Assembly (NCBI GenBank): GCA_035566015.1
Contig: DATMRS010000002.1
Coordinates: 193,730-257,729, forward strand
From: DATMRS01 sp035566015
GTDB lineage: Bacteria > Pseudomonadota > Alphaproteobacteria > Sphingomonadales > Sphingomonadaceae
Reading direction: 5' to 3'
Length of the DNA stretch: 64,000 nucleotides
The position numbers were made by a program, and so were the translations under genes. The stretch's first letter is position 1. Every line of letters starts with the position of its first letter. The notes beneath the pieces are model-generated. The model had not been told where the DNA came from and ran no database searches. It worked only from the letters and a program-made list of their open reading frames with translations. Positions 26,914-35,469 of this stretch are shown piece by piece.

Positions 26914-27579
26914 TCAGGCCAGCCGCTCCAGCGCGGGTATCAGCTCATCGAAATGGTCGATCACGATGTCGGCCCCCAGCGCCTCGACCGGCCGGTCGGA
27001 AAAGCCGAAGCTGACCGCGACGCACGGCAGGCCGGCGGCGCGGGCCGTGTCGGCATCGACGATCGAATCGCCGACGAACGCCGCCCGCCCGCCGCCCGCG
27101 CGGGCGATCGCCTCGTGAAGCGGGGCCGGATCGGGCTTGCGCATCGCCAGCGTGTCGCCGCCGACGAGCGCGGCGAAACGCTTTTCCCAGCCAAGCGCCG
27201 CGATCAGTTCACGGGCCAGCGCCTCCAGCTTGTTGGTGCAGACCGCGAGCCGCACGCCCCGACCCGCCAGCGTGTCGAGCGCGGTTTCGAGCGCGGGAAA
27301 GGGGTGGCTGCGATCGGCGATATGGCCTTCATAATATTCGAGAAAGAGAGGAAAGCCGCGATCGATCAGGGCTTCCGACGCGCCGCCGGTGGCGCCCAGC
27401 CCGCGATTCAGAAGCGATCGCACGCCATGGCCGACCATGTGGCGCACCGATTCCTGCGAAACCGGCGTCCGCCCCAGCGCGACGAGCGCATGATTGAGCG
27501 CGCCGGTCAGATCGGGGGCGGTATCGACGAGAGTGCCATCGAGATCGAAGGCAACGACCTGAAAGGGAAAATTGGACAT
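26914..27579 (-). CDS. gph: phosphoglycolate phosphatase (HAD family)
   Basis: A 221-residue HAD hydrolase that clears 2-phosphoglycolate formed by DNA repair or oxygenase side reactions. Motif I is FDLDGTLVDTAPDL (Asp12 nucleophile and Asp14), motif II lies in AVCTNK, motif III in MRKPDP, and motif IV in FVGDSIVDADTA. The ATG at 27579 is preceded by AGGAGG. A much longer frame continues upstream antisense to glmU and glmS and is not coding. It is divergent from glmU. Gph is one of several similar HAD phosphatases, so the substrate is a family-level call. Confidence 0.88.
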   Translation of the reverse strand: MSNFPFQVVAFDLDGTLVDTAPDLTGALNHALVALGRTPVSQESVRHMVGHGVRSLLNRGLGATGGASEALIDRGFPLFLEYYEGHIADRSHPFPALETALDTLAGRGVRLAVCTNKLEALARELIAALGWEKRFAALVGGDTLAMRKPDPAPLHEAIARAGGGRAAFVGDSIVDADTARAAGLPCVAVSFGFSDRPVEALGADIVIDHFDELIPALERLA

Positions 27580-27639
27580 GAACCTCCTGTCACCCGGCGG
27601 ATATGGAATATGCAAGCGGAACATGGCAAAGCGCCGGGC

Positions 27640-28992
27640 ATGACCCGCCCGCCCTTTGCCGCCATCATCCTCGCCGCCGGCCAGGGGACGCGGATGAAAT
27701 CCGCCCTTCACAAGGTGCTCCATCCGATTGCGGGGCGGCCGATGCTCGGGCACCTGCTCGCCAGCGTCGAGGCGCTGGCGCCGGCGAGGAGCCTCGTCGT
27801 CGTGGGCGCGGGGCGCGAACAGGTCGAGGCCGAAGTGGAGCGTAGCGGCGTTGCCGTCGTCACCCAGGCGGAGCAGCTTGGCACCGGCCATGCCGTGCGG
27901 CAGGCTGCAGCCGCGCTGGCCGGATTCGAAGGCGATATCCTGATCCTCTATGGCGACGTGCCGCTCGTCACGCCCGAGACGATGGCGCGGATGCTCGCGC
28001 GGCTGCACGAGCCGGATGCGCCCGCCGCCGTGGTGCTCGGTTTCCGGCCCGACGATGCGGCGGCTTATGGCCGGATCGTCGCGCGGGATGGCGTGATCGA
28101 CAAGATGGTCGAATATAAGGACGCCTCCGCCGGGGAGCGCGCCGTCGCCCTGTGCAATTCGGGCCTGATGGCGGTGCGCGCGGCGGACCTGTGGCCGCTG
28201 CTCGCGCGTGTCGGCAACGCCAATGCGGCGGGCGAATATTATCTGCCCGATATCGTCATGCTCGCCGCCGGCGAGGGCCGTCGCTCGGCGGTGATCGAGG
28301 CGGAGGCGTGGGAGGTGGCGGGCGTCAACAGCCGCGCCGAGCTGGCCGGTGTCGAGGCGGTGTGGCAGGCGCGCCGCCGTGCCCGTGCGATGGCGGAAGG
28401 GGCAACGCTGGTCGCGCCGGAAACGGTGTGGTTCAGCCATGATACGGCGATCGGCCGCGACGTGCTGATCGAGCCGAACGTCTTTTTCGGCCCCGGCGTG
28501 ACGGTGGCCGACGGCGCGGTGATCCATGGTTTCAGCCATATCGAGGGGGCGAGCATCGGCCCCGGCGCCGAGATCGGCCCCTTCGCCCGGCTGCGCCCCG
28601 GCGCCGAGATCGGCGAGAAAGCGAAGATCGGCAATTTCGTCGAGGTGAAGAAGGCCCGGCTGGGCAAGGGCGCCAAGGCCAATCACCTCACCTATCTGGG
28701 CGACGCCGATATCGGCGCGGATGCGAATATCGGCGCGGGCACCATCACCTGCAATTATGACGGCTTCCTCAAATATCGCACCAATATCGGCGCGGGCGCC
28801 TTCATCGGATCGAACAGCGCGCTGGTGGCCCCGGTCACGATCGGCGAGGGGGCGATCGTCGCCGCCGGATCGGTGGTGACGCGCGATGTCGCCCCCGACG
28901 CGCTCACCATCGCGCGCGGCGCGCAGGAGGTGAAGCCCGGCTGGGCTGCCAGTTTCCGTGTCGTCATGGCGGATCGGAAGAAAAAGGGCTGA
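27640..28992 (+). CDS. glmU: bifunctional GlmU (GlcN-1-P acetyltransferase / GlcNAc-1-P uridyltransferase)
   Basis: GlmU makes UDP-GlcNAc, the precursor of peptidoglycan and lipid A. The 450-residue protein has the N-terminal uridyltransferase with AIILAAGQGTRMKS (about 8-21) and YGDVPLV, and a C-terminal left-handed beta-helix of hexapeptide repeats (IGPGAEIGPFARL and onward) for acetyl transfer, with NYDGFLKYRTNIG near the active site. I use ATG 27640; ATG 27610 is in frame and would add ten residues. It lies directly upstream of glmS, so two enzymes of one pathway are neighbours. Confidence 0.96.
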   Translation: MTRPPFAAIILAAGQGTRMKSALHKVLHPIAGRPMLGHLLASVEALAPARSLVVVGAGREQVEAEVERSGVAVVTQAEQLGTGHAVRQAAAALAGFEGDILILYGDVPLVTPETMARMLARLHEPDAPAAVVLGFRPDDAAAYGRIVARDGVIDKMVEYKDASAGERAVALCNSGLMAVRAADLWPLLARVGNANAAGEYYLPDIVMLAAGEGRRSAVIEAEAWEVAGVNSRAELAGVEAVWQARRRARAMAEGATLVAPETVWFSHDTAIGRDVLIEPNVFFGPGVTVADGAVIHGFSHIEGASIGPGAEIGPFARLRPGAEIGEKAKIGNFVEVKKARLGKGAKANHLTYLGDADIGADANIGAGTITCNYDGFLKYRTNIGAGAFIGSNSALVAPVTIGEGAIVAAGSVVTRDVAPDALTIARGAQEVKPGWAASFRVVMADRKKKG

Positions 28993-29022
28993 GACACGCC
29001 TTGCGGGAGTATCAGTAAGCAT

Positions 29023-30846
29023 ATGTGCGGCATCATCGGCATCGTCGGGCGTGGGGAAGTAACGGAGCGGCTGCTCGCGGGGCTGCGCCGGCTGGAATAT
29101 CGCGGCTATGATTCGGCGGGGGTCTGCACGATCCACGACGGCGGGCTCGATCGCCGCCGCGCCGAGGGCAAGCTCGATAATCTGGCGCGCAGGCTGGAGG
29201 CCGATCCGCTGCCCGGCAGCATCGGCATCGCCCATACACGCTGGGCGACGCATGGCGCGCCGACCACCGACAATGCGCATCCGCATGCGACGAGCGAGGT
29301 GGCGCTCGTCCACAACGGGATCATCGAGAATTTCAAGCCGCTGCGCGAGGAGCTTGTCGCGCGGGGCCGGCATTTCGAGAGCCAGACCGACACCGAGGTG
29401 GTGGCGCACCTCATTTCGGAGGAGATCGAGGCAGGGCTCGATCCCAAGGCCGCGGTGGCGAAAAGCCTGAAGCGGCTGCATGGCGCGTTCGCGCTGGCCA
29501 TCCTGTTCCGCCAGCATCCCGATCTGCTGATCGGCGCGCGGCTCGGCTCGCCGCTGGTGGTCGGCTATGGCGAGAATGAGACATATCTCGGCTCGGATGC
29601 GCTGGCGCTGGCGCCGCTCACCCAGAAGATCGCCTATCTGGAGGAAGGCGACTGGGTGGTCATCACGCGCGAGGGCGCGCAGATATTCGATCAGGACAAT
29701 AATCCCGTCGAACGGCCGGTCACGCATTCGGGCGCGAGCGACGTGCTGATCGAGAAGGGCAATCACCGCCACTTCATGCAGAAGGAGATTTTCGAGCAGC
29801 CGGTGGTCGTCGCGCAGACGCTCGGCTCCTATCTGCGGCCGCTGGAAGGCAAGGTGGCGCTGCCCATCCCCGAGTTCGATTTCGCCGATATCCGCCGCGT
29901 GACGATCGTCGCCTGCGGGACCAGCTTCTACGCCGGCATGGTCGCCAAATATTGGTTCGAGCGGTTCGCGCAGATGCCGGTGGACATCGATGTCGCGTCG
30001 GAGTTCCGCTATCGCGAGCCGGTGCTGGAGCCGGGCGGGCTCGCGCTCTTTATCAGCCAGTCGGGCGAGACGGCGGACACGCTCGCCGCGCTGCGCCATG
30101 CGCGGGCGGGCGGGCAGAAGATCGCGGTGGTGGTGAATGTCCCCACCTCCTCGATGGCGCGGGAGGCGGATTTGCTGCTGCCCACCCATGCCGGGCCGGA
30201 GATCGGCGTCGCCTCCACCAAGGCGTTCACCTGCCAGCTTGCTGTGCTGGCCGCGCTGGCCGCCAATCTGGCGCGCGCCAAGGGCCGGCTGGACGCGGAA
30301 GAGGAGCGGGCGATCGTCCGCCATCTGACGCAGGCGCCCGCCGCGATGAACGAGGCGCTGGGGCATGACGAGGAGATAGAGGCGCTCGCCCCGATCATCG
30401 CGCAGGCGCGCGACGTGCTCTATCTGGGGCGCGGGCCCGATTATCCGATGGCGCTTGAGGGGGCGCTGAAGCTCAAGGAAATCAGCTATATCCATGCCGA
30501 GGGCTATGCCGCCGGCGAGATGAAGCATGGCCCGATCGCGCTGATCGACAATGACGTGCCGGTGATCGTCATCGCGCCGTCCGGCCCGCTGTTCGAAAAG
30601 ACCATCTCGAACATGCAGGAGGTACAGGCGCGCGGCGGCAAGGTGGTGCTGATTTCGGATGCGGCGGGCATATTGACCGGCGGGGAAGGGACGCTCGCGA
30701 CGCTGGAAATGCCCTCGGTCCACCCGCTGATCGCGCCGCTCGTCTACGCCATTCCGGTGCAGATGCTGGCCTATCATGTCGCGGTCGCCAAGGGGACCGA
30801 CGTGGATCAGCCACGCAACCTCGCCAAATCGGTGACAGTCGAGTGA
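29023..30846 (+). CDS. glmS: glucosamine-fructose-6-phosphate aminotransferase GlmS
   Basis: GlmS converts fructose-6-phosphate and glutamine to glucosamine-6-phosphate. The 607-residue protein starts MCGIIGIVG, where Cys2 is the glutaminase nucleophile after Met removal. Other motifs are HTRWATHGAPT in the glutaminase domain, two SIS isomerase domains (ACGTSFYAGMVAKYWFE and FISQSGETADTL in the first), and the C-terminal NLAKSVTVE, which ends in the family's typical tail. No glmS ribozyme or other leader is apparent in the 30 bases before it. The stop overlaps rnhB as GTGA. Confidence 0.98.
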   Translation: MCGIIGIVGRGEVTERLLAGLRRLEYRGYDSAGVCTIHDGGLDRRRAEGKLDNLARRLEADPLPGSIGIAHTRWATHGAPTTDNAHPHATSEVALVHNGIIENFKPLREELVARGRHFESQTDTEVVAHLISEEIEAGLDPKAAVAKSLKRLHGAFALAILFRQHPDLLIGARLGSPLVVGYGENETYLGSDALALAPLTQKIAYLEEGDWVVITREGAQIFDQDNNPVERPVTHSGASDVLIEKGNHRHFMQKEIFEQPVVVAQTLGSYLRPLEGKVALPIPEFDFADIRRVTIVACGTSFYAGMVAKYWFERFAQMPVDIDVASEFRYREPVLEPGGLALFISQSGETADTLAALRHARAGGQKIAVVVNVPTSSMAREADLLLPTHAGPEIGVASTKAFTCQLAVLAALAANLARAKGRLDAEEERAIVRHLTQAPAAMNEALGHDEEIEALAPIIAQARDVLYLGRGPDYPMALEGALKLKEISYIHAEGYAAGEMKHGPIALIDNDVPVIVIAPSGPLFEKTISNMQEVQARGGKVVLISDAAGILTGGEGTLATLEMPSVHPLIAPLVYAIPVQMLAYHVAVAKGTDVDQPRNLAKSVTVE

Positions 30847-31457
30847 AGGGGCCGTCCTTCCGCCTCGAACGCGCGCATCCGACGCCGCTCGCCGGGGTGG
30901 ACGAGGCGGGGCGGGGGCCGCTCGCGGGGCCGGTGGTGGCCGCCGCGGTGATCCTCAACCGGCGCAAGGTGCCCAGAGGCATCGACGATTCGAAGAAGCT
31001 CTGCGCGAAGGCCCGCGCGGACCTGTGCGGCGAGATCCGGCTGGTCGCCGAGGTCGGCATCGGCATTGCCGATGTGGACGAGATCGACCGGATCAACATC
31101 TTCTGGGCGACGATGCTGGCGATGACGCGCGCCGTCGATGCGCTGATCGCGGCGAGCGGGATGGCCCCGGCGATGGTGCTGGTGGACGGCAATCGCTGCC
31201 CCGACTGGCCGCACCCCTCGCGGGCGATCGTGTCGGGCGACGCGCTCTGCCTCTCGATCGCCGCCGCCTCGATCGTCGCCAAGCATGAGCGCGACCGGAT
31301 GATGGAGGAATATGATCGCGCGCATCCCGGCTATGGCTGGGCGAGCAACAAGGGCTATGGCACGCCCGCGCACCACGACGCGCTCACGCGACTGGGACCG
31401 AGCCCGCTCCACCGGCGCTCGTTCGCGCCAGTCGCGCAGATGATGCTCGATATCTGA
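30843..31457 (+). CDS. rnhB: ribonuclease HII
   Basis: RNase HII removes ribonucleotides and RNA primers from DNA duplexes. The 204-residue protein starts at GTG overlapping the glmS stop. GVDEAGRGPLAGPV gives the first catalytic Asp-Glu (Asp20, Glu21), DDSKKL is the conserved substrate loop, and VLVDGN gives the third acidic residue. Its stop codon overlaps the first GANTC site of the ccrM upstream region. Confidence 0.96.
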   Translation: MKGPSFRLERAHPTPLAGVDEAGRGPLAGPVVAAAVILNRRKVPRGIDDSKKLCAKARADLCGEIRLVAEVGIGIADVDEIDRINIFWATMLAMTRAVDALIAASGMAPAMVLVDGNRCPDWPHPSRAIVSGDALCLSIAAASIVAKHERDRMMEEYDRAHPGYGWASNKGYGTPAHHDALTRLGPSPLHRRSFAPVAQMMLDI

Positions 31458-31607
31458 GTCCTCGCGGCCACACCACAAGCCCTTGAGTCCCGTGGCCCGG
31501 CAGGACTCAATATAGGGTAGGGGGACTCCTTTCGTTCCCTCCCACGGCAGCGCGCGCGGGGCGCGACTCGCCTATTTCCGGGCTTGACGCTGGACTCGCG
31601 CTGACTC
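31456..31607. promoter_or_regulatory. cluster of seven GANTC sites upstream of ccrM
   Basis: GANTC, the recognition sequence of CcrM-type methyltransferases, occurs at 31456, 31485, 31504, 31524, 31565, 31593 and 31603 (start coordinates), seven times in 152 bases. At about 65% GC I calculate roughly 0.5 expected by chance. The region is the whole gap between rnhB and ccrM (185 bases). In Caulobacter, methylation of GANTC sites in the ccrM promoter/leader is known to affect its transcription; here a denser autoregulatory switch is inferred. Confidence 0.7.
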
Positions 31608-31642
31608 ACATCTCGCCGCCTTGGTCGCGAAACGGGGGCGAA

Positions 31643-32794
31643 ATGGGTGTTGTGAAGCGTATCGAGGGCGGTCGTCCGTCCGCCAAGGTGGTGCCGCTCA
31701 GGCCCTCGCTCGCGGTCCTGCCGCTCGACAGGATCATCGAGGATGATTGCGTCACGGCGATGGCGGGGCTGCCCGACAAGTCGATCGACATGATCTTCGC
31801 CGATCCGCCCTACAACCTGCAACTGGGCGGCGATCTGTTCCGTCCCGAGGGCGGACGCGTCGACGCGGTGGACGACGATTGGGATAAGTTCGACAGCCTG
31901 GAGGCCTATGACCGCTTCACCCGACGCTGGCTGCGCGAGGCGCACCGTATCTTGAAGGATGACGGCACGATCTGGGTGATCGGCAGCTATCACAACATCT
32001 TTCGTGTCGGCGCGGCGTTGCAGGACGAGGGCTATTGGATCCTGAACGACATCGTCTGGCGCAAGGCGAACCCGATGCCCAATTTCAAGGGCACCCGCTT
32101 CACCAACGCGCATGAGACGATGATCTGGTGCTCGAAGAGCGAGAAGGCACGCTATACCTTCAACTATCGCACGATGAAGGCGCTGAACGACGATCTCCAG
32201 ATGCGCTCCGACTGGGTGCTGCCGATCTGCGGCGGGGGGGAGCGGTTGAAGGACGATGACGGCCACAAGGCGCACCCGACGCAGAAGCCCGAAGCGCTGC
32301 TCTATCGCGTGCTGCTCTCCTGCACGCGGCCGGGCGATATCGTCCTCGATCCCTTCTTCGGCACCGGGACGACGGGCGCGGTGGCGCGCCGGCTGCGCCG
32401 CCGCTGGATCGGGATCGAACGCGAACCGCGCTACGTCCGCGTGGCCAAGGAGCGGATCGCCTCGACACTGCCGCTCGACGAAAGCGCGATGACGCTGATC
32501 CCGGAGAAGAAGGCGCAGCCGCGCGTGGCGTTCGGCACGCTGATCGAGACGGGCGCGATCGTCCCCGGCACGATCCTCACCGACGCGAAGCGCCGCTGGA
32601 AGGCCGAGGTGCTGGCGGACGGGACGCTTGTCGCCGACGGGCGCGCGGGCTCGATCCACAAGCTCGGCGCGGCGTTGCAGGGCGCGCCGTCATGCAACGG
32701 CTGGACCTTCTGGCACGTCGAGGAAGGCGGCCAGCTTGTTGTCATCGACGAATATCGCCAACGCCACCTGAAGGCGGATGTCGCCGCCGTTTGA
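31643..32794 (+). CDS. ccrM: cell-cycle DNA adenine methyltransferase CcrM (GANTC)
   Basis: A 383-residue beta-class N6-adenine methyltransferase. DPPY (54-57) is the catalytic motif IV, DPFFGTGTTGAVARRLRRRWIG (in two parts) the SAM-binding motif I, placed after it as in the beta class. The C-terminal roughly 100 residues (from about 285, including GSIHKLGAALQGAPSCNGW) form the RAMA-type domain that CcrM orthologues need for activity. Length and architecture match CcrM, an orphan enzyme that methylates GANTC late in the alphaproteobacterial cell cycle. It has no restriction partner in the window. Confidence 0.95.
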   Translation: MGVVKRIEGGRPSAKVVPLRPSLAVLPLDRIIEDDCVTAMAGLPDKSIDMIFADPPYNLQLGGDLFRPEGGRVDAVDDDWDKFDSLEAYDRFTRRWLREAHRILKDDGTIWVIGSYHNIFRVGAALQDEGYWILNDIVWRKANPMPNFKGTRFTNAHETMIWCSKSEKARYTFNYRTMKALNDDLQMRSDWVLPICGGGERLKDDDGHKAHPTQKPEALLYRVLLSCTRPGDIVLDPFFGTGTTGAVARRLRRRWIGIEREPRYVRVAKERIASTLPLDESAMTLIPEKKAQPRVAFGTLIETGAIVPGTILTDAKRRWKAEVLADGTLVADGRAGSIHKLGAALQGAPSCNGWTFWHVEEGGQLVVIDEYRQRHLKADVAAV

Positions 32795-33194
32795 GCGACC
32801 GTCGCCGGTTCGGAACGAGGCGCCGTTCGCTCCGGACGTGGCGACACAGGCCCGATCCATCGCGGCAATGCAGACCGGACACCGGGTCCTTAACCGTCAC
32901 CCTCGCAAAAGCCGGGGCATACGGACCCGGCTCGCTTCCTTGTTGGACCACTCGCCATCTGTCCGGCCCTCGGGCGTGAGCGCGCCACGCTACGATAGCA
33001 GACGGAGGCCTTCCGGCCCAGTTTACGCCATCGAGCGATGCCTTTGCCGGCCTACCCCCTGCCGTCTGTCCAGGTGGCCAAGGCTGTCCAGAACGTACGC
33101 CAATCGAACGAGGGGCACTGGACTAGAGTCGGATATTCCTTTGCTTGCCGTGATTTCCAAGCCGCCAGATGATTCCATCTGGCTCGAAATCACT
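32795..33194. other. 400-bp gap without a gene, containing a repeat fragment
   Basis: I see no credible coding frame between ccrM and the YdeI-like gene. Near 32896-32945 a left-part fragment of the dispersed inverted repeat is recognisable (GTCACCCTCGCAAAAGCCGG, then ACCCGGCTCGCTTCCT), without a right arm. From 33123 a different palindromic repeat begins. The rest shows nothing I can name. Confidence 0.6.
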
Positions 33195-33198
33195 CTAG
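33123..33198. repeat. nested palindromic repeat of alphaproteobacterial type
   Basis: The stem-loop parts are CTAGAGT (33123-33129) with ACTCTAG (33192-33198), GTGATTTC (33150-33157) with GAAATCAC (33186-33193), and CCAGATG (33165-33171) with CATCTGG (33176-33182) around the loop ATTC. Sequences of the form CTAGAG-GATTTC-...-GGAATCAT-...-CTCTAG are common intergenic repeats in alphaproteobacteria (from memory; to be confirmed by a search). It supplies the stop codon of the YdeI-like gene (33195-33197). Confidence 0.65.
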
Positions 33199-33788
33199 CC
33201 ATGAACCGTCTCGCCGCGTTGGAGCATCTCGACGAAATCAGCGATACGCTTGGCGCGCGTTTCGGACCTTTTCGCCGTGCTGACGCGATAGAGGATCGCG
33301 TAGCGGTTCGCACCTTTCAAAGTCGCGAAGAACTCTGCGGCCTGGGGCGCGGCATCGAGTGCGGCCCGCAGATCGGGCGGTACTTGCGCGGTGCTCGCGG
33401 GCGCATAAGCAGCATCCCATCGACCGCTGGCCTTAGCGGCCTGCACCTCGGCCAAGCCAGTGGACTGCATCCGACCCTGCTCGATCAACTCCACAGCGCG
33501 GGTCCGATTGACCTCGGACCATTTGCTTGCGCGCTTGCGCGGCGTGAAGCGAACCAGCCAGCTCTCCTCGTCATACTTGTCAAGCTGGCCGTCGATCCAG
33601 CCATGGCAAAGCGCCACGTCGATTGCTTCCGCTTTCGAGAGACTGGTAACCGCCGCGCCTTTTTTGGCGAGTTTTAGCCACAACCCCTTCGAAGTCCGCG
33701 GCTCCGCCGCCAGCCAGGTGCCGAAGGCGGCGGCGTCCTCAAAGCCGATTATGGGAAGGCCCGCTCGGATCTCCATTTCCATCTCCAT
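33195..33788 (-). CDS. YdeI/OmpD-associated family protein
   Basis: A 197-residue protein of the YdeI/OmpD-associated family (sometimes annotated as bacteriocin-protection protein; function not firmly known). Recognisable segments are GLWLKLAKKG, ALCHGWIDGQLDKYDEESWLVRFTPRK (read as two motifs, CHGWIDGQ and FTPRK.SKWSEVN) and the C-terminal SETRAKRIADFVEMLQRGE. The N-terminus carries a short ATG/GAG repeat (MEMEMEI), so the exact start among three in-frame ATGs is uncertain. It marks the left chromosomal flank of the island. Confidence 0.85.
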   Translation of the reverse strand: MEMEMEIRAGLPIIGFEDAAAFGTWLAAEPRTSKGLWLKLAKKGAAVTSLSKAEAIDVALCHGWIDGQLDKYDEESWLVRFTPRKRASKWSEVNRTRAVELIEQGRMQSTGLAEVQAAKASGRWDAAYAPASTAQVPPDLRAALDAAPQAAEFFATLKGANRYAILYRVSTAKRSETRAKRIADFVEMLQRGETVHG

Positions 33789-34009
33789 CAGGTGGGGATC
33801 ATATTACGCCTGCCTCGTGGGGCAACGGCTGATGTCTGCGTCGGGCTGCCTTTAGGCCAAGTCCCACAAGCCATCATTCAGCAGCCGAGCGTAGCGGCGA
33901 CGGCTTAAAAGTCGAAACGGCGGCGTTTGGCGGAATGGCGGACCTCAGGGGAGAAAGTTCGAACCGCCTTTTGGAGGTTTTGGAGGGGTGGGACGGCCTC
34001 TTATGATAC

Positions 34010-34888
34010 CTAAACGTGCAAGCCTTGCACAAGATAATCACGAATTTGGTACAGGTTAACTTCAGACCTATCAGCATCTTCGAGGCGAATAAAAATTGAA
34101 AGTTTATTCGAAAATGCCTTTTTCCTAGAGCCATCTGCAAAGGACTGCGCGATGCGCTCAACCATTTTTCTTCGTGGAATGCCCGTCCGCCCTCTACCTG
34201 TTCCCATTAGTGGGATTGAAATGTCTCTAAGTTCGCCGCTTTCGGCGATAAACGCCCATGTTGCGTCAAGCGCATCCTCTATCTCACGAAGAGTGGCCTT
34301 TGCGTTACCTTGGTTATTAAGTCGGGACATTGCTACGAAGTAGAAGGTCCTGTTGTGACTCTTCACTCGTGCGACGGTACCTATCGGATATTCGATTTTC
34401 TTCCCGGGCGCGTCAGCACGTTCATCTCCATGAACATGCGCAAGATCGACGTCCAACTGACGATCAATTTCGTCCGTGTTTGCATTAAAAAATTTAGTGG
34501 CAACCTGCCCTTGGATGCTATCAGTATCAATCAACCCGCTTGCCATATCGGTATCAAATGTGGTGTTTGTGCTAACTATAACATCATTACTTCCATCAAA
34601 GAGATCACCGATCTTAACTTCAATTGATAAATCCGTTCCAGGTATTCTATGAATAAATTGCCTGATGGGTCTCTTATTGAGGAAGGCGTAAATTACGCCA
34701 AGAACTACCATTCCTATAATGGCATACTTGCTATATTTGTCTTTTGTATAAACACTGAAGAAGTCCGCGATTTCTACGATTGTGTATTGAAACCCAACCG
34801 CAGCAAAAATCCGCGCCAAACCATCCCAAGATAGAAGTGCATACCTCCAAAATGAGTATGTAAATAGCGATTTAGCGAAATATTTCAA
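34010..34888 (-). CDS. thsA: Thoeris ThsA, type II: membrane-anchored macro-domain effector
   Basis: A 292-residue protein with two predicted N-terminal membrane segments (about 14-45 and 55-71) followed by a macro-like domain. Macro-domain features are VKIGDLFDGSNDVIVSTNT (91-109), the PIGTVA strand (168-173) and the glycine-rich ligand loop IPLMGTGRGRTG (225-236). This layout matches the TM-macro form of ThsA, in which the macro domain binds an ADP-ribose-type signal made by the TIR partner and triggers membrane damage; that mechanism is known for the family and inferred here. It starts at TTG, 20 bases after thsB, with AAAGGG upstream. Codon use is AT-rich, unlike the flanks. Confidence 0.78.
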   Translation of the reverse strand: MKYFAKSLFTYSFWRYALLSWDGLARIFAAVGFQYTIVEIADFFSVYTKDKYSKYAIIGMVVLGVIYAFLNKRPIRQFIHRIPGTDLSIEVKIGDLFDGSNDVIVSTNTTFDTDMASGLIDTDSIQGQVATKFFNANTDEIDRQLDVDLAHVHGDERADAPGKKIEYPIGTVARVKSHNRTFYFVAMSRLNNQGNAKATLREIEDALDATWAFIAESGELRDISIPLMGTGRGRTGIPRRKMVERIAQSFADGSRKKAFSNKLSIFIRLEDADRSEVNLYQIRDYLVQGLHV

Positions 34889-34908
34889 AATTGGCCCTTT
34901 TCAGATTG

Positions 34909-35469
34909 TTACGGGTTGTACCGATAGATACTAGGAGCTACTTTCGTAGACAATCTGAAATCAGGATCTTTCAACGCCGATGTTATCAGCGCCTTTTTCA
35001 TTGGGACGTGGAGAGTAGGGACGCTACTCATTGAATCCCTGAAAATCGGTATTTTGGCCCAGAGGTTTTTGATGCTTTGCTTGATGCTTCCATTGATCAG
35101 CAAGCTTTCCTTTGAATCATACTCCGGATAAATTACGATCACAGGAAGACCTTGATCGTTAATTCCATAGTCAATCTCTTCCCGAAGCGCTCTCGAATTG
35201 ACAGTCGAGGAGCTGAGAAAAAGAACGATATTCTGCGACGATCGTAGCCTCTCCCTTAATCTGGGTTTAAGCGTAGTTTCCCAGTCGCTGTCATCTCGAA
35301 CATTGTAGGTAGACGCATGTGAGTCAACAAATGGAAAGCTTGATTCAGAGCCTTTCCATCCACGTAACATGCTGTAGTAGCAAAAGTCCTTTGTGGCGTG
35401 CGCGCCGAGGGCACTTGCGCTAAAGGGCTCCGCAACATAAAATGCACAGTAATTTCCGTTTCTTGCCAA
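34909..35469 (-). CDS. thsB: Thoeris ThsB: TIR-like signal-producing sensor
   Basis: A 186-residue TIR-like (DUF1863/ThsB type) protein. The first strand GNYCAFYVAEPF, the segment YNVRDDSDWETTLKPRL, the strand SSQNIVLFLSS and the helix NSRALREEIDYGI (Glu98 at the expected catalytic glutamate position) followed by PVIVIYPEYD are in TIR order. In Thoeris, ThsB senses phage infection and makes an NAD-derived signal for ThsA. The start is TTG at 35469; it is the only start codon after the upstream stop that keeps the first TIR strand, and GGAG lies 8 bases before it. thsB is followed by thsA on the same strand, so the two form an operon. Confidence 0.78.
   Translation of the reverse strand: MARNGNYCAFYVAEPFSASALGAHATKDFCYYSMLRGWKGSESSFPFVDSHASTYNVRDDSDWETTLKPRLRERLRSSQNIVLFLSSSTVNSRALREEIDYGINDQGLPVIVIYPEYDSKESLLINGSIKQSIKNLWAKIPIFRDSMSSVPTLHVPMKKALITSALKDPDFRLSTKVAPSIYRYNP

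Noticed and set aside
26914..30777. A 1287-codon minus-strand open frame opposite glmU and glmS.
   Set aside because: Only its last 221 codons (gph) look like protein. The rest is His/Arg/Asp-rich antisense of two certain genes, a common effect of high GC content.
33928..33965. TGGCGGA and TTCGAACC as a possible duplicate of the tRNA-Ser 3' end at the left island edge.
   Set aside because: The two words match the tRNA but are 23 bases apart instead of 10, and the sequence between does not match.
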